Part shown: positions 10,103 to 18,511 of the stretch, in pieces
Position numbering within the stretch: the stretch's first letter is position 1
How the letters are laid out: each line of letters opens with the position of its first letter
Assembly: GCF_007676705.1 (NCBI RefSeq)
Contig: NZ_VEBF01000001.1
Location: 1,426,001 to 1,490,000 of the forward strand
Origin: Paenibacillus xylanexedens
Lineage (GTDB): Bacteria > Bacillota > Bacilli > Paenibacillales > Paenibacillaceae
DNA: 64,000 bases
Reading direction: 5' to 3'
The notes under the pieces: generated by a model
Told to the model about the DNA's origin: nothing
Seen by the model: only the letters and a program-made list of their open reading frames with translations
Database searches by the model: none
Program-made: the position numbers and the translations under genes

Positions 10103-10166
10103 AATACTGACTCCTCCTTTATGTTCATTTTTGGATGCATTTGGCCGGTTCTTTTACATCCTAAGG

Positions 10167-10184
10167 CTTAATGTTCACATTAAG
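10167..10184 (-). promoter_or_regulatory. MerR-type operator in a long-spacer promoter
   Basis: CTTAATGTTCACATTAAG is a perfect 18-bp palindrome. On the minus strand it sits between a CTTGCC -35-like and a TTAGGAT -10-like element with about 19 bp between them, the overlong spacer that MerR proteins untwist. It lies 65 bp upstream of the merR-type gene. Confidence 0.7.
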
Positions 10185-10366
10185 GCAAGCACAAATTTCA
10201 AAAAAATTAAATGAACTGACGTTCACTATTTTTAACAAATGGAGGACATCGCACACGGTTCAGTACTGAGAAATAACGAATAGAGGAGATTATGTCGAAA
10301 GATCGGTGAAAAGCTGATATTCAGAGGAAAAGAGTTTGGAGATGCTGGGCTACTGTTTCGCTTACT

Positions 10367-10924
10367 TTAATCGCTAGGGCCATAAAGTACCCGAGCTTGA
10401 TCACAGTTCAACGGTTCGGTAAAAGGTACTTCCAAGAAGTATTCCAGCTGCCATTGCTGCGTTTTTAGAGCCTGCTTACTTGTTGGCTTATCCCAAGGCG
10501 GATATACACGTATGGCACGCTTGCCACCTTTGCCTTGATCCGATAGGATATCTCGCTGTAACAATACATGCTTCGGAAATACAAATTGACCAAAGTAGCT
10601 ACCTATGCGCGTACTAATGACATACACATCTACTGAATCTGATCCATCATATGGCTGTGTCGTTCCATCCTCACCCCGCTGCCACAGGGTAACAAATTGT
10701 CCAATCTTGGTTGGTGTGGTTTTGGCAACGCGAAATCGAATGGAGAGAGAATTTAAGGTGAACACATATGCCCCATATTCAGCATTTTGTGCTTCTTCAT
10801 GCGGTTGAGAGCACTCAAAGCCACACTTGTCATAGATAAGTTCTTTACTGGCAAGTAAGTCGCCATGAAGTATATCGGAGGTCGTCCAAACATTCGGACG
10901 ATTCAAACTATTTTTGTTATCCAA
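10367..10924 (-). CDS. mepB: MepB family protein
   Basis: A 185-residue protein matching the MepB family: RFRVAKTTPTKIGQFVTLW, GQFVFPKHVLL, RAIRVYPPWD and ALKTQQWQLEYFL are its conserved blocks. In Staphylococcus aureus mepB lies in the mepRAB multidrug efflux operon and its role is unclear. Here there is no MATE pump beside it. The start is TTG at 10924 with AGGAG about 11 nt upstream. Confidence 0.88.
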   Translation of the reverse strand: MDNKNSLNRPNVWTTSDILHGDLLASKELIYDKCGFECSQPHEEAQNAEYGAYVFTLNSLSIRFRVAKTTPTKIGQFVTLWQRGEDGTTQPYDGSDSVDVYVISTRIGSYFGQFVFPKHVLLQRDILSDQGKGGKRAIRVYPPWDKPTSKQALKTQQWQLEYFLEVPFTEPLNCDQARVLYGPSD

Positions 10925-10994
10925 CTTGTGATATCTCTCCTGTCTTGTATAGTCTGATCTAAGGCATTCGCGTTAGGGTGAAGGCTTTGCTAGA

Positions 10995-11858
10995 TCAAAG
11001 CTCCTGACATAATCGCTTCCATTCCTGCCATGCCTTCAAGTATTCAGGCAGATCATCAGGATGATGCTTGTTACTCAGCCCAATTCGGCAATATAGATGG
11101 ACCAGAGCTTCCTCTATTAATCTGGATTTTTCCATTTCCACTTGTTCCAGAAGTTCGAATGTAGCAAATAATGTTTCGGTGTTGATATCATCTGGCGAGG
11201 AGCTAAAAGCATACAAGAAATCATAGAGGATAGGTCCAACCATTGGAGATGGGTCAATAACACCGATGAGTTCATTTTGATCATATACAAAATTATGAAC
11301 CCCCGTATCGCCATGTAAAAGAAACTTTTCTTCTTCCTCACGAAAAAGACGATCCACTTTGGATTGAACCAAATTATAATCATCTGTTGTTAAAATACTT
11401 CCGGTATTCATCTTTGCTTCTTGAATACTAATCTGATTGAATTCTTTCCAGGTCCTCTGTGGGAACTCTATTCTGCCCCATGATTTCGTATCTGAAGAAC
11501 GCACATATGTATTGAACAGCTCTTTCACCAGACGAGTTAACCAGTCTCTTTTTTGTCCCCGATTGAAATGGGTCGTGCCTTCCATATACGTATAGATAAA
11601 ATAAGTGTTATCCAGATCAGTCAACAAAACTTCAGGCAGTAACGAAGAATTCTTATACGTATCCAAAAACTGCTGGGCGATGTGAATCTGTTCGGGTTCA
11701 TCTGATTTCAGAATATAGTGCTTATTCAGACTTGTACTCAACCGATAAACACGTCCAGCGGTGGTACCTGACAAACTTTGAATTTCAGATATTTCTTCGT
11801 TGATATGATGCATCTTGAATACGTTATTGATCTCATTTATCGTTGGATTGATTAACAT
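10995..11858 (-). CDS. Aminoglycoside phosphotransferase-like kinase
   Basis: A 287-residue small-molecule kinase of the APH/choline-kinase fold. The catalytic loop reads LLHGDTGVHNFVYD (HGD-x4-N) and the metal-binding loop GVIDPSPMVGP. The nucleotide-binding N-lobe has YILKSDEPEQ. The start is the ATG at 11858, with AAGGAG 7 nt upstream; the longer frame from 11894 lacks one. It may phosphorylate an antibiotic or a metabolite such as a sugar or choline. Context gives no hint. Confidence 0.85.
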   Translation of the reverse strand: MLINPTINEINNVFKMHHINEEISEIQSLSGTTAGRVYRLSTSLNKHYILKSDEPEQIHIAQQFLDTYKNSSLLPEVLLTDLDNTYFIYTYMEGTTHFNRGQKRDWLTRLVKELFNTYVRSSDTKSWGRIEFPQRTWKEFNQISIQEAKMNTGSILTTDDYNLVQSKVDRLFREEEEKFLLHGDTGVHNFVYDQNELIGVIDPSPMVGPILYDFLYAFSSSPDDINTETLFATFELLEQVEMEKSRLIEEALVHLYCRIGLSNKHHPDDLPEYLKAWQEWKRLCQEL

Positions 11859-11938
11859 ATGGTTTCTCCTTATATAACTTGGATCTTGATTCATTTGGTA
11901 AACATAAGTTAAGTTTTAGATTCAAGTTGCACAGTGGC

Positions 11939-12412
11939 TTATCTTTCAAAATGGGCTCGTTCTTCCTGATTTGAACTAAAAATATAATCTGGATACTGGT
12001 TTGCCATGGGTGGAAGCTGATCCTCGGGGAAAAACTGTAGATCCTTCATCTCTTCATTATCGGGCGTGAGCTGCCCAGATTTGATCCTGCATTCAAATAC
12101 GATAGTCAAATATTCGACCTGATGACCATTACTGTATGTAAACCGTCTTGCTTCACCCCCGTATACTCCGATAATCTTCTCCGGTTCTACAACTAGACCT
12201 GTCTCTTCCAGTGCCTCTCTCACCATCGCTTGAGCCGGTGTCTCACCAAGCTCAATTGCTCCAGCTATCAGCCCCCAGGTTGATTCGTTATGTTTACGAC
12301 CGAACAGGATCTCCCCTTGTTCATTTCGGATAATCCCAGCTACCCCCGGCATAAAAATAAGCTCGGTTCCGATCTTTTCCCTGAGGTTTTTGTAATAGTC
12401 TGACATGCCCAT
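11939..12412 (-). CDS. NUDIX hydrolase
   Basis: A 157-residue NUDIX protein with the full box GAIELGETPAQAMVREALEE plus TG at about residues 51-73. AGGAGGT lies 9 nt before the ATG at 12412. The N-terminal GTELIFMPGVAGIIR and the FSSNQEERAHF tail resemble the ADP-ribose-pyrophosphatase-like branch. It is 20 nt downstream of a HAD phosphatase gene in the same direction, likely co-transcribed. Confidence 0.92.
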   Translation of the reverse strand: MGMSDYYKNLREKIGTELIFMPGVAGIIRNEQGEILFGRKHNESTWGLIAGAIELGETPAQAMVREALEETGLVVEPEKIIGVYGGEARRFTYSNGHQVEYLTIVFECRIKSGQLTPDNEEMKDLQFFPEDQLPPMANQYPDYIFSSNQEERAHFER

Positions 12413-12432
12413 ACACAGTTACCTCCTGTCTT

Positions 12433-12981
12433 TTAATTACTGAATTCTCTTCCATGAATGATCCATTGTACGGCATCCCAAATATCCTCTGCGATATAAT
12501 CAGGTTCGGTCTCCATCCATTTGTCTCTGAATTTGGTTAATGAAGATTCCCCCCAACCTGTTCTCACCATGATCTTGGTCGCTCCTACGGCATGGGCAGC
12601 AAGCATGTCTGTATCTCCTACATCTCCAATAACGATGCATTTGGATAAATCCAGACCGTGTTCCTCTGAGGCCTGTAATAACATTCCGGGTTTAGGCTTT
12701 CTGCAACTGCATTCTTGCTCATGCGGACATATATAGGAGTGATCGAATCCGTACTCGCGAAATTGCTCTTCAAAATCCGCAACACTTGCTTCTCCACGCG
12801 AGATTCGGTATTGATTCGTAAAAGCCAGCACCATAATTCCTTCTCGTTTCAAACGCATAATTGCTTCTTGAGCACTTGGGTATAATCTGAAATCTCTCGG
12901 ATGAATAAAATGACCTGTACCACCAATTGTTCCATCTCTGTCTATAAAAACAGCTTGTACGTTTCCCTGTGGTTTCATCAT
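12433..12981 (-). CDS. HAD-IIIA hydrolase (GmhB/HisB-like phosphatase)
   Basis: A 182-residue HAD phosphatase. Motif I is FIDRDGTIGG (nucleophile Asp and +2 Asp), motif II is LAFTNQ, motif III/IV ends VIGDVGDTD. The zinc loop CPHEQECSCRKPKPGM has the cysteine/histidine spacing of the histidinol-phosphate and heptose-bisphosphate phosphatase subfamily. Cytoplasmic; precedes the NUDIX gene by 20 nt. Substrate not predictable here, since no heptose or histidine genes are near. Confidence 0.88.
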   Translation of the reverse strand: MMKPQGNVQAVFIDRDGTIGGTGHFIHPRDFRLYPSAQEAIMRLKREGIMVLAFTNQYRISRGEASVADFEEQFREYGFDHSYICPHEQECSCRKPKPGMLLQASEEHGLDLSKCIVIGDVGDTDMLAAHAVGATKIMVRTGWGESSLTKFRDKWMETEPDYIAEDIWDAVQWIIHGREFSN

Positions 12982-13024
12982 GGTCTGTTCCCTTCTTAGA
13001 AAAATTTCAAGTCGTGTCGTTCAT

Positions 13025-13252
13025 CTAAACTTTCTCATCAATAATATGCTTGCTACCATCTTGCTGCTTATGGTGTTGCAATTTTTTAATTTCAGTTTTC
13101 AGATAGTGTACTTCTTTGATTAGTACATCCAGCTTTTGCGATGTTTTAGATGAATCTATCGCATAACGTACAATTGCAGCAAAGATAAGAACGAAAATTA
13201 AACATATAAGTGATATGACTAAAGCCCAGATAAATTCCATATTGTTGTCCAA
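13025..13252 (-). CDS. Small membrane protein with coiled coil
   Basis: 75 residues: one membrane segment at about 7-30, then a basic and acidic helix (about 35-62) with heptad spacing of hydrophobic residues, predicted coiled coil. Nothing else recognised. Confidence 0.6.
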   Translation of the reverse strand: MDNNMEFIWALVISLICLIFVLIFAAIVRYAIDSSKTSQKLDVLIKEVHYLKTEIKKLQHHKQQDGSKHIIDEKV

Positions 13253-13263
13253 CCCCTTTTTCC

Positions 13264-13383
13264 TTACTGAATTCCCGCCGTACCAAACGTATTTTCAATC
13301 ACCTGTTTATAATTTTCCCACCCAAAATAAAACGGGCCTACCTGTAATTCCTTGTCATTCAATAGGAAGTCTCTCCAGATCAC
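13264..13383 (-). CDS. Short unrecognised coding frame after the DUF4085 gene
   Basis: A 39-residue frame beginning GTG-ATC-TGG, with AGAGAGG 8 nt upstream, and ending VIENTFGTAGIQ. The amino-acid composition (aromatic, amphipathic) is protein-like, and it starts 17 nt past the DUF4085 stop. It may be a small separate gene or a C-terminal piece of a neighbour lost to a frameshift; I cannot decide. Confidence 0.4.
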   Translation of the reverse strand: MIWRDFLLNDKELQVGPFYFGWENYKQVIENTFGTAGIQ

Positions 13384-13399
13384 AACATCATCCTCTCTC

Positions 13400-14263
13400 T
13401 CATTCTTCCTCCACCAGAATATCAGCACAGCGAACAATCAGCTCAGGCATATTCTCCCCACCAAATAGAACATGAAGTTCATATCCGTTATCGATTCGAT
13501 ACAACTCTTGATACAGCCAGTAACTGCCTACAATATCACCCTCTTGCTTGATGATTTCGGGTGCAACCAGCGTAAGTCTATTTATATTGGTGAAGCCCCC
13601 ACGAGTGTCAAAACGAATGACCACTTCATCTCCCGTCAGTAGTTCCGTCACTGTACAATCATGATATTTAACCCGGCTATGTATTTCATCGGGGATATCC
13701 TGTGCCATCATCACTTCTCTAAATTCTTTCGATGTGTGAACCACATATCTCCTATTTTCCGCACTCTGTTTCTTCAGCTGGAGCATAACTTCTCTCGTGC
13801 AATATCCCAGCGTAAACACACGAATATCCGCAATTTGTTCAACGATTTCCTGTGGCAAATTCTCCGCCTTGTATTGGACATTCCACTCCATTGATTCTTT
13901 GTACTCTTCCTTACATTTTTTCTCATCAAACGGAGGACGTACATCATATTCTGCAATGAGTTTCTCGATATGCGCTCTTTGTTCGGGCGGCATGTAAAAT
14001 ACCATTTGATCCTCATCTGTCACTTTTTCCCCACCGAAAGCTTTGTCTACGCGAGTAAGCACTTGACCATCATGCTCCAGCATGAAACGTGGGTCCAAGT
14101 TATACAGCTCTCGCTCCTGCTTCACATGCGCTTTTTCCTTTCTTTTAAACAGCCTTATAAATAGATTCTCATCTAACTCGTAAGCTCCGTTATGTACTCT
14201 TATACCAAAATGAAGATGTGTCTGCTGACACATCTCATACCATTCTTTCGTTAGATATCTCAT
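13400..14263 (-). CDS. DUF4085 family protein
   Basis: A 287-residue soluble protein of unknown function. The N-terminus MRYLTKEWYEMCQQT and the C-terminal half FHDCTV-like KYHDCTVTELLTG, GGFTNINRLTL, IIKQEGDIVGSYWLYQEL and YELHVLF match the DUF4085 family of Firmicutes. The start at 14263 is preferred: AGGAG lies 8 nt upstream, while the ATG at 14269 is too close to it. Confidence 0.8.
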   Translation of the reverse strand: MRYLTKEWYEMCQQTHLHFGIRVHNGAYELDENLFIRLFKRKEKAHVKQERELYNLDPRFMLEHDGQVLTRVDKAFGGEKVTDEDQMVFYMPPEQRAHIEKLIAEYDVRPPFDEKKCKEEYKESMEWNVQYKAENLPQEIVEQIADIRVFTLGYCTREVMLQLKKQSAENRRYVVHTSKEFREVMMAQDIPDEIHSRVKYHDCTVTELLTGDEVVIRFDTRGGFTNINRLTLVAPEIIKQEGDIVGSYWLYQELYRIDNGYELHVLFGGENMPELIVRCADILVEEE

Positions 14264-14277
14264 ATGCATCTCTCCTG

Positions 14278-14463
14278 CTAATTTTTAGAATCTACTATGC
14301 TATTGAAGCATAGAGCTTTAATTTGTGACGAGAATTTAGCTGCATCTGGAATTCGTGTGCATTTAAAATAAGCTGTTAATTGTTTAGGATGATTTTTGAC
14401 AATATCATATTCAATGATCGTGTTAGCGATAACAGATTTCGTAAATCCTAACACCTCGACCAC
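14278..14463 (-). CDS. Short hypothetical frame, possibly a gene remnant
   Basis: A 61-residue frame with a GTG start and no convincing ribosome binding site, lying directly upstream of the DUF4085 gene. Its residues look protein-like but an in-frame stop sits shortly upstream, so it may be the tail of a decayed gene. Confidence 0.35.
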   Translation of the reverse strand: MVEVLGFTKSVIANTIIEYDIVKNHPKQLTAYFKCTRIPDAAKFSSQIKALCFNSIVDSKN

Positions 14464-14560
14464 TTCAGATCGATCTCGCTAGAAATTGATCTAATGTTTC
14501 ATCGCTACTCCTCCAAAATCTTCAGCCCTAACGATTCCTTATATTCACAAACGCACTGTT

Positions 14561-15007
14561 CTATCCCACGGTTTGAAACAATTTATGTTTGATCTCTTTG
14601 TTGTTTTTCGTCGCCCATCCATGCACAGCTTCTACGCCTGCAGACTCCTGACCTCGTTGAAAATAAAAACATAGATCCATCGGCACTAACCGTTTACCAT
14701 AGAGTTTGATGCCAATCCGTCTGTAATTCATATAAATACACTCAATCTGAGATGCGTCATATCTCTGATGTTTCATAGAAATCACATGATCGCTTTCCAG
14801 CGTAATACTGGGTTTAGTGAAAAACAAACGCCAGAGCAGAAAAACGATATAACCGAGAATAAAGGTCAATATAACGATCAGGAAGTACTTCATAATACCA
14901 TTTTCATCATAAATAATATTTCTGAAAAACATAGCTTCAATGACCAACATACATAATAGGCTCAACCATGCTCTTGGATAAATCGTCTTGTATGTGATGA
15001 GTTCCAC
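14561..15007 (-). CDS. Hypothetical membrane protein
   Basis: A 148-residue protein with two hydrophobic segments (about 12-28 and 41-63) followed by an 85-residue beta-rich cytoplasmic domain (SITLESDHVISMKHQRYDAS onward) that resembles small bacterial PH-like domains. Start at 15007. Function unknown. Confidence 0.65.
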   Translation of the reverse strand: MELITYKTIYPRAWLSLLCMLVIEAMFFRNIIYDENGIMKYFLIVILTFILGYIVFLLWRLFFTKPSITLESDHVISMKHQRYDASQIECIYMNYRRIGIKLYGKRLVPMDLCFYFQRGQESAGVEAVHGWATKNNKEIKHKLFQTVG

Positions 15008-15019
15008 CTCCTAATTATT

Positions 15020-15505
15020 CTAACCATTAATCCGAAGCCACTCGGAAGGGGCTTTTCTGACAAAATGCTTTTCAACAAAATCCAAAATATCATCAATTCC
15101 GGGCAATGCCGCATTTTCTTTAGCTTCGTCAAACGTCATCCATTGGTACTCGATATGTTCATGATTTAACCGGACAACCTGGCTTTCATCCACATATCCT
15201 ACGAATACGGGAGCGGTATAGATATACTCCCCCATGGGTGAATAATATTGTTCGAATTGATTGGCAGAATACAACCGGACTTCCGTAATACCTGTTTCCT
15301 CATGAACTTCTCTGAGTGCAGCTTCCCATGCCTTCTCGCCCTTTTCTATCCCGCCGCCAACATAACACCACTCGTTATGCAACATACGACCAGCCCGCTT
15401 TAGCATCAGTACACGGTATTGATCGAGGCTTTTCTTCAATAGAACTACAGCCACGCCTTCACAACGAATGGGAACTGCCTGTTTCACGTGCTCTGCACCA
15501 TTCAA
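15020..15505 (-). CDS. NUDIX hydrolase
   Basis: A 161-residue NUDIX enzyme with the box GGIEKGEKAWEAALREVHEE plus TG at about residues 51-73. It starts with TTG overlapping the stop of the HxlR regulator gene (TTGA), behind a GGGGGTGAG ribosome binding site, so it is translated together with that regulator. Probably a sanitising or signalling nucleotide pyrophosphatase induced with the HxlR regulon. Confidence 0.9.
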   Translation of the reverse strand: MNGAEHVKQAVPIRCEGVAVVLLKKSLDQYRVLMLKRAGRMLHNEWCYVGGGIEKGEKAWEAALREVHEETGITEVRLYSANQFEQYYSPMGEYIYTAPVFVGYVDESQVVRLNHEHIEYQWMTFDEAKENAALPGIDDILDFVEKHFVRKAPSEWLRING

Positions 15506-15900
15506 TTTCTCACCCCCTTTTCTTCAGAATCGAAGTCCTCCAATACTTTGAACTTATCCCCGTGAACCTTCTCCAGATGCTCCTCTCCCCAATAGCACAA
15601 ATGGTCAAGAGCAGGTTTTAATCCCCAACCGTAGTCCGTTAACTCATATTCCACTTTGGGAGGTACTTCCGAATATACCTTGCGCTGTACGATCTCATCC
15701 TTTTCCAGTCCTCTGAGCTGCGTTGTCAGCATCTTCTGCGTAATATCCGGTATTAACCGCCGAAGCTCCGATGTACGTTTCCGTCCTGTCATCAAGTGGT
15801 AAATAATTAAAGGCTTCCATTTCCCGCCCATTACTTCCAAGGCTGCCTCAACGCCAACTTTATATTTCTTGGGAGTGCTTGTGTCTTGATGTTCCGTCAT
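15502..15900 (-). CDS. HxlR-family winged-helix regulator
   Basis: A 132-residue regulator. The HxlR core reads GGKWKPLIIYHLMTGRKRTSELRRLIPDITQKMLTTQLR in two adjacent blocks, followed by the wing VPPKVEYELTDYG. The ATG at 15900 is preferred, 6 nt after GGAGGGG. It is divergent from the quinone reductase at 16148 and shares the intergenic inverted repeat, the usual plan for HxlR sensors of quinones or aldehydes. Confidence 0.9.
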   Translation of the reverse strand: MTEHQDTSTPKKYKVGVEAALEVMGGKWKPLIIYHLMTGRKRTSELRRLIPDITQKMLTTQLRGLEKDEIVQRKVYSEVPPKVEYELTDYGWGLKPALDHLCYWGEEHLEKVHGDKFKVLEDFDSEEKGVRN

Positions 15901-16004
15901 TCCGAACCCCTCCATAATTTAGGCTGTATCCAAGGTAAAATCGTAATCTTCTTGCTTGTCCTTTTTCAATTATTTAAGCCCATTTCGAGGCATCCATTTA
16001 GGGT

Positions 16005-16052
16005 ACTTTGATGTTCCTATGGCACTTCATTCTTCCTATAGAACATCAAAGT
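16005..16052. promoter_or_regulatory. Inverted-repeat operator between hxlR and reductase genes
   Basis: ACTTTGATGTTC (16005-16016) and GAACATCAAAGT (16041-16052) are perfect 12-bp inverted arms 24 bp apart, located in the divergent promoter region. Two TTCCTAT direct repeats lie between them. Best candidate for the binding site of the adjacent HxlR regulator. Confidence 0.65.
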
Positions 16053-16147
16053 GCGTACTTCCAGATGTTTTCATACCTGTTTATAATAGCATCAGCCATT
16101 GATTTATGGCTACAAGACCGCAATGTAGAAAGGTAGTGAAAGTTAAG

Positions 16148-16735
16148 ATGAACGTACTCGTTGTTGTGTCCCACCCGCGAAAGGATTCCCTGACCTTCCA
16201 GGTAGCTGAACGTTTTGTACAAGGGCTTGCCGAGGCTGGTCACGGTTATGAGATATTGGATTTGCATGGGATTGGTTTCGACCCAATTCTCCGAGAGATG
16301 GATGAACCAGACTATACCCAAGAAAATCAGGTGTTCTCGCCTGAGGTTGAAACGGAGATGGAGCGATTGAAGAAGCACGACGCTGTGGCTTTTGTGTTTC
16401 CTCTCTGGTGGTGGCATCTGCCAGCCATGTTGAAAGGTTATGTGGATCGTGTCATGAACAACGGCTTTGCCTACGGCGCGAACATGCTCCCTCATCAGCA
16501 GATGTTGTGGATCGCTCTTTCAGGTGTGACGGAAGAACAGATGCAGAAGCGCAACTATGGTCAATCGATCGCCAATCTGCTCAATGTGGGTATTGCCGAT
16601 TATTGCGGCGTGTCCCAATCGAGGGTTGAGTTTTTATATGAAACGTTGGAATCCAAGCCTGAGCATTATGAGGCACTGCTGAACCATGCGCATCACTTGG
16701 GACTGAACTATGCCAACGATATTCCGACGCTGTAA
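16148..16735 (+). CDS. NAD(P)H-dependent quinone oxidoreductase (flavodoxin fold)
   Basis: A 195-residue flavoprotein of the NQO1/KefF/MdaB family. VVVSHPRKDSLT binds the FMN/FAD phosphate and FPLWWWHLPAMLKGYVDRV is the family signature. The start MNVLVVV at 16148 matches the family. Reduces quinones by two electrons, protecting against electrophiles, and is likely controlled by the divergent HxlR gene. Confidence 0.9.
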   Translation: MNVLVVVSHPRKDSLTFQVAERFVQGLAEAGHGYEILDLHGIGFDPILREMDEPDYTQENQVFSPEVETEMERLKKHDAVAFVFPLWWWHLPAMLKGYVDRVMNNGFAYGANMLPHQQMLWIALSGVTEEQMQKRNYGQSIANLLNVGIADYCGVSQSRVEFLYETLESKPEHYEALLNHAHHLGLNYANDIPTL

Positions 16736-16765
16736 TGGTATGAGAACAACTACGCTTGAACACGG

Positions 16766-16792
16766 CAAAAAGGTCGCTCCGAAGAGCGACCC
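16766..16792 (-). terminator. Terminator of the EF-G binding protein gene
   Basis: GGTCGCTC/GAGCGACC with a 4-nt loop (16772-16791). On the minus strand it is followed by five T residues, matching the gene at 16810-17451; the plus side lacks a T run. Confidence 0.75.
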
Positions 16793-16809
16793 TGCCTGTG
16801 TGTCTTGCA

Positions 16810-17451
16810 TTATTTTACTGTAGAGAGAAGAAACTTCTCCAGCATGGTGATATCGGTAATGTTATGGTTGCAAGCTATGTTATCCATGCATACGTACTGG
16901 GCAATGGAAGAAAAGTTGTCCGGCGAATGAGCCTTGGTCTTCACGTTGAAGAATCCGAGTTCCTGATGACGATGACAGAACATGCAGTACCCTTTTTTGT
17001 TCGTGGGTGTAATCCGTCCCTCAATACCGAGGAATCTGCCTTCGTATGGGTACACGATGAACAAACGGCTCGTCGCAATGTCGGTCCATCTCAGATAGGT
17101 TGTATGTGCGTAATCGATGGATTCGAGATCGGGCACTTTGAGTTTCTTGGCCTTCGGGAAAAGCTTTTGGATCTGCTTTGCCGATATCTGCGGATATGGA
17201 ATCAGATATGATTCAATCCGGTTCAGATAGGTCTGGAGTTCATGTGCCGTCTCATACGTCGATAACTGCTCCAGCAGTTGCTTCTGTTCCGAAGTCAATT
17301 CATCGAAGATGCCCACCGCATTCGTGCCAACCGTATAACGGACGGTTTCCAATACTTTTCGATCCACAACCGAGCGTAGCGTTTTGAGCAGGAAATCAGC
17401 TTGTTTTTGAATGTAATTGAATTGATGATTGTGAATAAATGGTGTTTGCAT
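16810..17451 (-). CDS. Elongation factor G-binding protein (FusB-like)
   Basis: A 213-residue protein starting MQTPFIHNHQFNYIQ, with AAGGGG 10 nt upstream. It has the helical N-domain and the C-terminal zinc domain of the FusB/FusC family: YCMFCHRH, then CMDNIACNHN supply the four zinc ligands. These proteins bind EF-G and release it from the ribosome; plasmid versions give fusidic acid resistance, and chromosomal ones like this may act in ribosome recycling. Confidence 0.9.
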   Translation of the reverse strand: MQTPFIHNHQFNYIQKQADFLLKTLRSVVDRKVLETVRYTVGTNAVGIFDELTSEQKQLLEQLSTYETAHELQTYLNRIESYLIPYPQISAKQIQKLFPKAKKLKVPDLESIDYAHTTYLRWTDIATSRLFIVYPYEGRFLGIEGRITPTNKKGYCMFCHRHQELGFFNVKTKAHSPDNFSSIAQYVCMDNIACNHNITDITMLEKFLLSTVK

Positions 17452-17751
17452 GGCGTTCAGCCCCTTATTTTTATTGGAAGAACAAATAAGGTGCAAAGCC
17501 TGCGGGTTGAACCATTATGTTGATGTTGATTTCAGGGCAAACAATTTCATTTTGTCGCGCCCTACACAAAGTCCGCCCCTATTCAGGCTTTGCGTAAGGC
17601 TTTCTAGCGAACGAGCAATCCGGCATCATCCATATTGCCACGTCATAACCCCCAATACGATAGATATATCGAAATTATAGCAGGGCAGCATAGTGTAGGC
17701 AACGGGCTTCGTTTCAATTTCCATTTATAAAAATATACTTTTATCTTAGAT

Positions 17752-18129
17752 TTATAGATGATATAGTTTAAATTTTTCTAGATCTACATTGAATTTGCCT
17801 TCTATAAGTATGTCCAGTCCTAATAAACCGTTAATATTATGATATTTAAATGAAGTAAAATCTATTGGAATATCCTTTAAAACAAAATCTCCCACCTGTA
17901 TTCCCTCGACACGCTTACTAAAAGCATGTTCCTTACCGCCAATTCCGTAACTTGTTATAATCTCATCCTCTACCCCAACTAGAATGCCAATATCGTCTAC
18001 TTCATCCTGTGAAATCAAGGTATGACTTGCTCCCGTATCAATAACTATGTTATTGATCCTTTTTCTATTCCCGTTAAAAAGGATTGTTAGTTCAGTGAAT
18101 AACAGTCCTTCTCTATATTCAATTTTCAT
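17752..18129 (-). CDS. Retropepsin-like aspartic protease
   Basis: A 125-residue single-lobe aspartyl protease. The active-site loop VIDTGASHTLIS (D-T/S-G) is at about residues 29-40 and the family's second hydrophobic-glycine motif appears in NGLLGLDILI. A homodimer would be needed for activity. It starts immediately after the stop of the 80-residue gene upstream (TAAATG), so the two are co-translated and probably act together. Confidence 0.85.
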   Translation of the reverse strand: MKIEYREGLLFTELTILFNGNRKRINNIVIDTGASHTLISQDEVDDIGILVGVEDEIITSYGIGGKEHAFSKRVEGIQVGDFVLKDIPIDFTSFKYHNINGLLGLDILIEGKFNVDLEKFKLYHL

Positions 18130-18372
18130 TTATAATTTTCTCCTTAAACCTACATTCTTCCGTACCTTAACAATGACTTGATCTTTGGAAGTATGATAGA
18201 CCAAGGTATTGTCCCGGCTATTTAGTAATTCTTGGGTTGCTTTTTCATCGCTTACAGGACCGATCACAGCGACCTCATCTATAACTTCTTGATTTTCTGT
18301 CTCTTCAGAATGAAGAACTTCAAACTTCACGAATTGATTCGGGAAAATTTGTTGAACCTCTTGCCATTTCAT
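18130..18372 (-). CDS. Small partner of the retropepsin-like protein
   Basis: An 80-residue acidic/basic protein. The ATG at 18372 lies 7 nt after AGGAGG. Its stop abuts the start of the aspartic-protease gene. No domain recognised. The tight coupling suggests a substrate, inhibitor or chaperone of the protease, but that is inference from position only. Confidence 0.65.
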   Translation of the reverse strand: MKWQEVQQIFPNQFVKFEVLHSEETENQEVIDEVAVIGPVSDEKATQELLNSRDNTLVYHTSKDQVIVKVRKNVGLRRKL

Positions 18373-18511
18373 AGTCATTCCTCCTATCGTTTGATGATAT
18401 TATACCACTTAGTAAACATACACCAATCATTGAAGTTTCACTTTCCGTCTCTTAAATATATTGTTAAGAGATCTTAATTAATATCAAATACAAATTCATT
18501 ATGTCACGATC

